The notes under the pieces were generated by a model. The model saw only the letters and a list, made by a program, of their open reading frames with translations, did no database searches and was not told where the DNA came from. Of a stretch of 64,000 nucleotides of DNA, positions 56,678 to 64,000 are shown piece by piece. The stretch is from Hormiphora californensis (Eukaryota; Ctenophora; Tentaculata; Cydippida; Pleurobrachiidae). The stretch is taken from the NCBI GenBank assembly GCA_020137815.1, contig CM035350.1:7575447-7639446 (forward strand), given 5' to 3'. Position 1 is the stretch's first letter; each line of letters starts with the position of its first letter. Position numbers and translations under genes: made by a program.

Positions 56678-56804
56678 TAAGGGGTGGGTGCCATGGGGCT
56701 CCCGTTCCCCGTCCTGGGTGGTGTGGCTGGTATGTTGCCAACTGCTTCGGCCTAAGGAGACTTGGGGAGCTGGTGCCATACCAGGTCACAGGGGAAACCT
56801 CCCT

Positions 56805-59800
56805 TTAAGGGGTGGTTTCAGGGGGGTGAAGTATCTCCATCGCCTTCTTATAGAACGAGATCGTTTTTCTAAGGGGTTGATGGTGTCTAATTTCGTACAT
56901 GCTGAGGCCCAGCCTGTCAAAGGATTCCTGTCGGAGTTTCCAAAGGGCGGGGCATTCAGTAAGTACATGCTTTATTGTCTCGTCTTCCATCCCACATGCT
57001 GCACAGCTTGTGGTCTCGACTTTTTTTAATTTTTTCATGTGGTAGTTAAGGTGGCAGTGCCCTGTGAGTAGGTGTGTCGCCGCCCTTAGGTCTGTTCTAT
57101 TAAGTTTTTGAAGAGGTCTCTCATATCTTTCGGTCCACATCATGTCCATATGTTTGGTTTGTTTGATGGGTCCGGTTTTAACCTTCTCCCTAAGGGCTGC
57201 ATAGGCTGCCGCTTTGGGAATTGGTATGAGAGTAACTTCTTCGATTTCCTGAGCACCCCTTTTTGCCAAGATGTCTGCTATTTCGTTTCCATCGTACCCT
57301 TGATGGGCCGGGATCCATCTAATCATGACATCGTTGAATATGGCTAGGGTGTTCAGATTTTTGATAGTCTTTATCGTGGTTTTTGATCTGCATGTCGTGG
57401 AGTCTAGGGTCTTTATTGTCCCTTGACTGTCACAGTTTATGAGTATTCGCTCGTTAGCAGTTCCCCTATCCAGGAGATATTTAGCCGTCTGTTGTATGGC
57501 ATACATTTCTGCCGCCGGGACAGTTCCTTCGGGGCCTAGGTTATACGAATTTCGAGCTAGCTCTATTTCGCCAGAGTGGATAATGTATCCTGCACCGGCA
57601 TTGTTGTTAATTTTTGACCCATCAGTGTGTGCAACTATCGTGTACTTGTCTCCATCCTCCAAAAACGTCTCCCTTTCTGGGATCTCTAACGAGAATTCCC
57701 TGTCTAGGGTGAGTTCCGGGGTTGTGAGATCGTGACATCTGCCCTCTGCTTCCAGAGTTCTGAGATCACGTGATACCGTGTTGGCATGCGAAGTGAACAC
57801 TTTTGGGGTTTTTAGGTCTGATTTTATTGGCCCTTCCCATTCTCCCGTTGCCATTAGGGTGTATGCAGTTTTGGCTGCACAGTACCTCAGATGGTCGGTG
57901 ATCGGGGCGGTGTTTGTGATTGTGTCTAGGGCTGTTGATGGCGTCGAGGGCATGGCCCCAGTTACCATCTTGAGTGCTAGCCTCTGTACCCTTATCATGT
58001 TTTCTTTGTTTGTTTTGGTTCGCATTGCATTAGCCCAGACCATTGCCCCGTAGCATAAGGTGGGTCTCACTATTGCAGTGTATATCCATAGGGCCGTTTT
58101 AGGGTTTAGTCCCCACGTGGGTCCCACCACTTTACGGCACTGCATCAGGATATTTTTTGCTTTTTTTATTTGTTTGTTTACGTGCTCGTTCCAGTTCAGT
58201 TTGCTGTCAAGGGTAATCCCTAGAAACTTCGTGGATTCGGACACTTTGATAGGGTTACCCTGAATTTTGATCGGGTTTCCAATTTTCACATTTTTTCGAT
58301 GGGTGAATATGACTACATGCGATTTCAGGGCACTTAGTTTGAGCCCTACTGTCTTACACCAGGCGTTTATGGAATTAAGCCCCTTCTGGGTCGCGTCCCT
58401 TAGAGGGAGTATGTCCGCAGAGGGTCCATTTCTTCCGGAGGGCATTGTGGTTGCTACTATATGACATAAGTCATCCGCAAAGCCCTGTAGTTCACCTGGT
58501 ATATTCTTTTTGCTATGGTTTAGTAGATCGTCCATTACCAGGTTCCATAGGAACGGGGAAAGTATTCCTCCCTGGGGACAACCCCGGGTGGCTCTTATAG
58601 TAAGGGACTCTTCCATTAGGTTCGTGGTTATTTCGCGGTTTGAGATCATGTAGGTGATCCAGACCGCTGTTCTTTTGTCGCGTAGCTTTGCATGAAGGGC
58701 TCTTTCCATAGCTTGGAATGCCACATTATCGAAGGCTCCCTCGATGTCCAAGAACGTACCCAGGGCAATGCCCTTGTGCATGAGGGTGCCTTCGAGTTTG
58801 CGTACTACTTTATGGAGGGCTGTTTCTGTTGAAACGCCTCTTCTAAATCCATATTGCGACTTGTTTAATTTTTTGTGTACTTTTTGGTCTACCTCAATGT
58901 GCCATAGAATTAACCGTTCCATGAGTTTGTGGAGGTTTGACGCAAGGGTTATTGTTCGGTATGATTTAGGCATACGATAGTCATCCTTTCCTGGCTTGGG
59001 CAGGTAGATGGCTTCTGCTTCCTGCCAGGATTTGGGGGTTACCCCTAGACTGTACGATGCCTTAGCTATCTTTGCAAATGGTTCAGCAATAATGTCTGCT
59101 ACTTTTTGCATCATGATGGGCCTGATGCCATCCGGCCCAGCAGCTGTTAAGGGTTTAAATTCCCTCAGCGCCTTGATGATACGTGTTTTCGAGAATGTTT
59201 TTTCATCAGACCACTCCCCTTCTGGGGCTTCAGTTTTGTCCTTGAGGGAGGGTCTAGTTGAGTGGTCCTCGCCAAAGTGAACCTCTGCCATTATCTGGAG
59301 GGTTTCTTTAGGGGACTGTGATAGTTCACCATTTGCGTCAAAGATACAGCTGAGATTATAATCTTTACTGTTCTTGAGCACTTGGCTAACCTTCTGGGCA
59401 TCTGAATATGCATCGAGATCTTCAGCCCATATTTTCCAGTTTTTAAATTTAGACTGGTTTTTGGTTTTTGTGTATTTGTTTCGAGCTGTTTTTGCTGAGG
59501 CCCAGTCTTGATGCACTTTCGTGGTCTGGGCGTGTCTCAGTTTATCAAACATTTCTTCCCTAGCTGCCTTGACCTCCCCACTGAGCCACGGGGGGTCTTT
59601 GGAGTGGGCGGAAACGTATGTTTTTGGGGTACACTTGTAGTATGCCCACAGCATCAGTTCTATTAGTTTTTCGTTGGCTGTTTCAAGTTCTTCGGCGTTT
59701 GATATTACCATTTCTGTCAGTCCTGTTTCTTCTAGGCCCTTTTCCACAAGTTGTCTATATAGGGCCCAGTTTGTTTTCTTAATATTATAGAAAGAGCGGA

Positions 59801-60932
59801 TCTTGCTACCGTCCATGTCCCTCAACACAAATGTGATGGGTACGTGGTCGGATCTGCATTTTCCTTCTACTGTCTGCCAGTCTTGTATCATTTCCAGTGC
59901 ATGGTTGTTGGTCATGGTAAGATCTAGCACATTTTTTCTTGTTCCATTGTCGAAAGTGTGGGGGCAATTCACGTTCGATACATGCAGATCAAGATCTACA
60001 ATGGCGTCTAATAGTGCATCTCCCCTTTTCTTCCCAATAGGATCTTTAACCAGTGCCCCCCAACTAGTGTTGTGGGCGTTGGTATCAGATCCAATTACTA
60101 GTTTCAGGTTATTTCTTTTTGCGTGGGCTGCCAACTCTCCTAGTAATTTAGGAGGGCATTCTAGCTCTCTGTCCATGTACATTGAGCATAAAATGACTGA
60201 TTTGGCGCCCAGTTTGACAAGGATAGTGACTGTGTCCCTGTCAGTGAATTTGTCAAGGAGAAATACGTTCCTCCCTAGGTTACTATTGATTAAGATGCTC
60301 GCACGTGGTCTCTGAGCCCTTTTGTCATATAGGGCAGAGAATCCTCCGCTGGCTCTAACTTTCGATGTTTTCCCTATAATAGGTGGTTCTTGGGCTAGGA
60401 TAATTTGTGATCGTGTTTTGTTACAGGTGATTATGTCATCCCATGCTTCATGACTTTTATGGAGGTTAATTTGTGTTACTCTGATGTTTTTACTTATTTT
60501 CTTGGTTGCTGAGGGTCCTGGAGGCGGCCCTAGACTCTGCTGCCCCTCCTTCTGGGGTGGGGGCGGCAGATTGTCTTGGGCTCCGCGGGCAGTGTTGGAT
60601 CTCCCTGTCCCTTCCTTTCGGAGGGTCATTTGGATTCCACCTGCACTATTCGGGGCTGCGATTTGACTCTTCTGCCCTTTCCCTGTCGCTACACTGCCCG
60701 AATCTCCATCATTTAGAAGGTCAGCTTCTCTTACGGGCGATAGTCCCGTTTTACAGGGGCTGGTGCCCTCATGTAATGGAGGGTGCTCCCCGGATAGAGG
60801 GTGCTCCCTGGAGGGCCCTCCTGGGATGGGGGCCCTGTGCGGAGTTGCTGAGAGTCCTCTAGCTATTTGGGGGAGATAAGGGTAGTGAGAGTCCTCACTT
60901 AGATGGTTTGTGAAGGTAATATAATTCTCCAT
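56805..60932 (-). CDS. LINE polyprotein: endonuclease, reverse transcriptase, RNase H, zinc finger
   Basis: A single 1375-aa frame. A Pro-rich leader (1-145) has no gag-like zinc knuckle. The apurinic-type endonuclease is at about 148-370 (TQINLHKS, AQEPPI, IGSDTNAHNTSWG, SDHVPITF). Reverse transcriptase is at about 590-870, with motif A FLDIEGAFDN (Asp 729), GCPQGGILSPFLW and the catalytic FADD near 818-821. RNase H follows at about 1105-1240 with HTDGS, AAEMYAI, NCDSQ and GNEIADILAK supplying the D-E-D-D set. A C-terminal CAACGMEDETIKHVLTEC finger ends the protein. All catalytic residues are present, so the element could be active. Confidence 0.95.
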   Translation of the reverse strand: MENYITFTNHLSEDSHYPYLPQIARGLSATPHRAPIPGGPSREHPLSGEHPPLHEGTSPCKTGLSPVREADLLNDGDSGSVATGKGQKSQIAAPNSAGGIQMTLRKEGTGRSNTARGAQDNLPPPPQKEGQQSLGPPPGPSATKKISKNIRVTQINLHKSHEAWDDIITCNKTRSQIILAQEPPIIGKTSKVRASGGFSALYDKRAQRPRASILINSNLGRNVFLLDKFTDRDTVTILVKLGAKSVILCSMYMDRELECPPKLLGELAAHAKRNNLKLVIGSDTNAHNTSWGALVKDPIGKKRGDALLDAIVDLDLHVSNVNCPHTFDNGTRKNVLDLTMTNNHALEMIQDWQTVEGKCRSDHVPITFVLRDMDGSKIRSFYNIKKTNWALYRQLVEKGLEETGLTEMVISNAEELETANEKLIELMLWAYYKCTPKTYVSAHSKDPPWLSGEVKAAREEMFDKLRHAQTTKVHQDWASAKTARNKYTKTKNQSKFKNWKIWAEDLDAYSDAQKVSQVLKNSKDYNLSCIFDANGELSQSPKETLQIMAEVHFGEDHSTRPSLKDKTEAPEGEWSDEKTFSKTRIIKALREFKPLTAAGPDGIRPIMMQKVADIIAEPFAKIAKASYSLGVTPKSWQEAEAIYLPKPGKDDYRMPKSYRTITLASNLHKLMERLILWHIEVDQKVHKKLNKSQYGFRRGVSTETALHKVVRKLEGTLMHKGIALGTFLDIEGAFDNVAFQAMERALHAKLRDKRTAVWITYMISNREITTNLMEESLTIRATRGCPQGGILSPFLWNLVMDDLLNHSKKNIPGELQGFADDLCHIVATTMPSGRNGPSADILPLRDATQKGLNSINAWCKTVGLKLSALKSHVVIFTHRKNVKIGNPIKIQGNPIKVSESTKFLGITLDSKLNWNEHVNKQIKKAKNILMQCRKVVGPTWGLNPKTALWIYTAIVRPTLCYGAMVWANAMRTKTNKENMIRVQRLALKMVTGAMPSTPSTALDTITNTAPITDHLRYCAAKTAYTLMATGEWEGPIKSDLKTPKVFTSHANTVSRDLRTLEAEGRCHDLTTPELTLDREFSLEIPERETFLEDGDKYTIVAHTDGSKINNNAGAGYIIHSGEIELARNSYNLGPEGTVPAAEMYAIQQTAKYLLDRGTANERILINCDSQGTIKTLDSTTCRSKTTIKTIKNLNTLAIFNDVMIRWIPAHQGYDGNEIADILAKRGAQEIEEVTLIPIPKAAAYAALREKVKTGPIKQTKHMDMMWTERYERPLQKLNRTDLRAATHLLTGHCHLNYHMKKLKKVETTSCAACGMEDETIKHVLTECPALWKLRQESFDRLGLSMYEIRHHQPLRKTISFYKKAMEILHPPETTP

Positions 60933-62189
60933 ATAGCATGGGATTATGGCGGGTCAGTAATGATATGCCCCGTTGTTTTAAAAGGGAAAGAAGAGACGCC
61001 TCGTGACCACGGAATTAAGGCCCCGTGGCCTGGGGGTCGGCGAATTACACACCCTATTGGCCTATATATTGGTTCTTTAGTTAGGTTATATAAGGTCGGG
61101 AGCACCGAGCAAGGGTAGCCCATTTGATTTGGGCATCCCTGTAGTTGCCCCGTCCCAAAACTTGGCTCTGGTAGTTACAGGGGAACGCAAAAGAGCCCCT
61201 GGGTAATAATATAATGAAGTGTTTAACTCCTGTCTCTGCTGGTTTTCTACCATTGTACCTGGAGTGAATTTGTTAGTAGTTTGGAATTTTTGAATCTTGA
61301 TTAAGGGGTTGGGTTAGTCCATGTTAGATGGAGAGACCCATTACAGGGGGGTGTGTGGTTTGTCCCCTGGGTATGCTCTCCAGAGATGGAGTCTTTAGAC
61401 ACTATCGCTTGCTACATCCCTTTTAGTAGGGTTGTGCTAGACGTTAGCCCCGGCCCGCACTCCATCAGGCGTAGGAAGGAATCTCACCCTCCGTTTGAGG
61501 AGGTCAGAAACAGAGCTCAAAAACTTGATGTCCACAAGGAACTCTTTAGATGTTAGCACCTTGAGGTACCCAGTTGCCTTGTGACTCACTGACTGCTCCT
61601 TTTCCTCTCCATTCAGCACGGGTCCAAGATCTGAACATATACCGGGAAGTTGGCCATTAGGTCGTACATGATGGAGAGATCCCTCTGCAAGAACTTCATG
61701 TCCTTTAACAATTTTGGGGTCCTCAGCCGCACCTTCATCTGGTTTGTCAACTCGAGGGCCATCTCGTTGATCTTGGGGTCTCTGAAGAACTTCATGATCC
61801 CTGCAAGATCCTCGTGAATCTTCTTCAGCCTGGTGAACTGCTTCATGGTGTGGCGGAAGCAGAGCTCCGTCATGTCGGCACCGTCCCACACCCAGAGAAT
61901 TTCGCTCTTCCTTCCTAACAAAGTGGCCACATGTTCAGCAAAATGAACATTTATTACAGCTCCATCAAAAGACCCTCCCACGTATTGGCCATGAGTTATA
62001 AGCCCGGCAAATCTGCTCTTGAGTGTCCACTGCCAGTTTTGCCAATCCAGCACCACTGTTATCTTTTGCAGATGGATTTCCGGTTCCCCACATAAAGCAC
62101 TTGTGAAAGATCCGCTCCCTCTCCTATATCTGGCATCTTCATGCAGAGGATAGTTCTTTTTCTGAAAGGGAGTATGTAAAGTTAGTTAA

Positions 62190-63591
62190 AGTGAGAGTGG
62201 ACCGGATCAGAATTGGACAAGTTCGTTGTAGGTAGTAGAGAATAGCTCTCTGAGCATTTTGCGTTTTTGCCGCTCAAAATCGACCCACCCATCACTGAGA
62301 TATTTTTGTTATGTTGGGAGAATTCCTGCTGGATCAGTATTTATCAAACAGGATAGAAACAATCCTTGTGTTTTACTAACACATTCTTTAAATTTTTAAT
62401 ATGCTGGCTTGCATTGCCCTGCTTCTGTGCATGGACATGTCAACCTCACTGCTTATATTCAGAATGTGTTGGGGGGGGGTTCAACCTAAAAATTTCCATT
62501 TCCATTTGCCAAAATCCGGGTATCGATGGAAATTTTTAGAATTTTTTAGAAATTTTTAGAAGTTTTTAGTACTAAAAATTTCCAAAAATTTCTAAAAATT
62601 TCCAAAAATTTCCATTAATTTCCAAAAATTTCTAAAAATTTCCAAAAATTTCCAAAAATTTCCATTGACCAAGAAAAGAAAAACTAACAAAAACATGAAA
62701 ATATACAAACACAGTTGTCGCAGAACTGGTTACTTTTCCTTACCTCTTGTGAGCACTGAGCATCAATAAATCATTTAATAATAGGTCAAAAACATCGAGA
62801 TCATATATTTTTTGGCAATCCGTACAATTTCTTCAGAAATCATAGATTCATTGGCCAACTAAGGCCAACTAAGGGCGTCTCGAAAACTTATTGAAAAGTA
62901 AGTTACCAAATAGCACAAGATACCTTACATTCCTTCGGACGGAATGCCTAATACCGTAGTAGATCGGGTTTCTTAGCATACAAAATAGAAACTTTAAACT
63001 CTTTTTTAAGCTAGATCACTGTAGATCATGGATGTAGCTTGTATAACTAACTTACTGTCGAAAACATGCAAAGATTACCTGTCATTAGCTTACAATTGGG
63101 TTACCGAAAAACTTCTAAAAACTTCTAAAAACTTCTAAAAACTTTAAAAATTTCTAAAAATTTCTAAAAATTTCTAAAAATTTCCATTTACTAAAAACTT
63201 CCAAAAATTTCCATCGTCCATAAATTTCTAAAAATTTCTAAAAATTTCTAAAAATTTCCAAAAAATTCTAAAAATTTCCAAAAATTTCCAAAAATATCTA
63301 AAAATTTCTAAAAATTTCCAATATAAAATTTCCATTTGCCAAAAAAGTGGGTATCAATGGAAATTTTTAGGGTTGAACCCCCCCCCCCCCCCCCCCATGT
63401 GTTAGTAAAACACTACGATTGTTTCTATTCTGTTTTATAGATACTGATTAAACAGGAGTTCTCCCAACATAACAAAAATATCTCAGTGATGGGTGGGTCG
63501 ATTTTGAGCGGCAAAAACGCAAAATGCTCAGAAATCTAATCTCTACTACCTACAACAAACTTGTCCAATTCTGATTCGGTCCACTCTCACT
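62190..63591. mobile_element. MITE, copy 2, interrupted by a nested element
   Basis: Same family as 31099-31567. The ends AGTGAGAGTGGACCGGATCA and complement have TTAA on both sides (62186-62189, 63592-63595). Without the insert and its duplication it measures 468-469 bp. It lies between two exons of the broken gene. Confidence 0.85.
62471..63396. mobile_element. 926-bp element tipped by G9/C19, nested in a MITE
   Basis: It starts with nine G then TTCAACCTAAAAATTTCCAT and ends ATGGAAATTTTTAGGGTTGAA then nineteen C. ATGTGTT lies on both sides (62464-62470 and 63397-63403). The uninterrupted MITE copy at 31099 shows the empty site. Both arms are arrays of AAAATTTCC/AAAATTTCT units around an AT-rich centre. 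No ORF. Confidence 0.85.
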
Positions 63592-64000
63592 TTAAGCTCT
63601 AAAGTTTGTAGAATTGCAGTGTTTGAATCAGTAAATCAATAAAACAGGCTATCAATAAAACATGCTTTTTAGTATCTACCTGCATTTGGACTGGTCTTTG
63701 TCCATCACTAAAGAGTATGTCACACGGAACCCTAGGGTGTCGGAAGATGTCCTAATGTAGTCGTTCAGGTTAAAAAAATGCTCCCCCTTAAAACCCGCCT
63801 TCATCATCTCATCAGTCATCCCGATCTTGTGGAGGAGCTTGATGATGGTCCGGGCTAGGCCTTTTCCGTCATTGCTGATGGGGACGGGTGCACCGATGAA
63901 GAATTGATGAGATTTCCCATCAGCCACAAACCGTATTACAACAATCAACCTATAATTGTAGAGGAACAAGGGTTAGATATTGTAATATGTCTAGTCGCTT

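Larger units (their letters stand above)
56631..61490 (-). mobile_element. Full-length LINE with intact ORF, 15-bp target duplication
   Basis: A 4.86-kb non-LTR retrotransposon. The duplication CCGTTTGAGGAGGTC flanks it at 56616-56630 and 61491-61505. The 3' end (low-coordinate side) is a (GAA)n tail preceded by a perfect hairpin at 56653-56677. The 5' UTR is about 560 bases. A single-ORF layout with RNase H resembles Ingi/I-type LINEs. The intact frame and perfect duplication point to a recent insertion. Confidence 0.93.
55397..63949 (-). pseudogene. Unidentified gene split by a LINE and a MITE
   Basis: Coding pieces in order are 63680-63949 (VVIRFVADGKSHQFF), 61491-62161 (LITHGQYVGGSFDGA, ILWVWDGADMTELCF), 56484-56630 (QSKTLRVDEYFKLQEDL) and 55397-55717 (RYWFKHQYWGY, NRRLLWLWDGSHVQCYCEKN). 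The last three were one exon before a LINE (56631-61490) and a MITE (55721-56480) entered it. Frame is also lost by a missing base near 61612. The MITE junction and the 63680/62161 splice do not match in phase. The DGxxV...WDGADMTEL region faintly recalls hAT-derived zinc-finger proteins, but I do not recognise the family. The 5' end lies outside the window. It is probably non-functional unless insertion-free alleles exist. Confidence 0.6.

Noticed and set aside
57439..60862. Plus-strand ORFs of 60-170 aa
   Set aside because: Antisense shadows of the LINE ORF.

Overview
The window is nuclear DNA of an animal. Every protein-coding locus I can rebuild belongs to a eukaryotic or metazoan family (Kv channels, a kinesin-3, an SLC22 transporter, the splicing factor SLU7, TMUB), and most are cut by short GT-AG introns whose phases fit. 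Between genes the DNA is dense in (CT/GA)n microsatellites, minisatellites, LINEs and small inverted-repeat transposons. Tandem intronless Kv genes and a secreted beta-trefoil/aerolysin-like protein would suit an early-branching marine invertebrate such as a ctenophore or sponge. That is inference; no ribosomal or mitochondrial marker is present.

Layout. 1.6-5.0 kb (-): an 8-exon MFS transporter of about 470 aa. 5-9.8 kb: intergenic, with a small TA-flanked MITE and a 21-bp minisatellite. 9.9-14.9 kb (-): two intronless Kv channel genes in tandem. 15.8-23.3 kb (-): sixteen exons of a kinesin-3 of the KLP-6/KIF28 type ending in a CaaX box; its first exon was not found. 23.6-29.3 kb (-): a retroelement relic and a broken two-ORF LINE. 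29.8-38.3 kb: gene-poor, with a 1.2-kb foldback transposon, MITEs and microsatellites. 38.4-45.0 kb (+): an 11-exon SLC22-type transporter of 552 aa. 45.3-53.6 kb (-): SLU7 in 10 exons, tail-to-tail with SLC22, carrying two apparent single-base frameshifts. A secreted PAN-like/beta-trefoil/aerolysin-like gene lies on the opposite strand inside its last intron (48.1-49.4 kb). 54.3-55.3 kb (-): TMUB in 4 exons. 55.4-63.9 kb (-): an unidentified gene whose coding exon is split by a 760-bp MITE and by a full-length 4.86-kb LINE with an intact 1375-aa endonuclease/RT/RNase H ORF.

The most unusual material is: (i) a set of non-autonomous elements of 0.8-1.2 kb with inverted ends, 7-8-bp target duplications and tandem-repeat or poly-G-tipped bodies (29.8, 41.7, 46.8 and 62.5 kb), one confirmed by an empty-site paralogue in the same window; (ii) two Kv channels in which the selectivity-filter Thr of the K+ signature is Gly; (iii) a kinesin-3 ending in CVIM; (iv) a LINE with a 15-bp target duplication, a 3' hairpin and a (GAA)n tail inserted in a coding exon. 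The genes do not form a pathway. They are ordinary neighbours in a repeat-rich genome.
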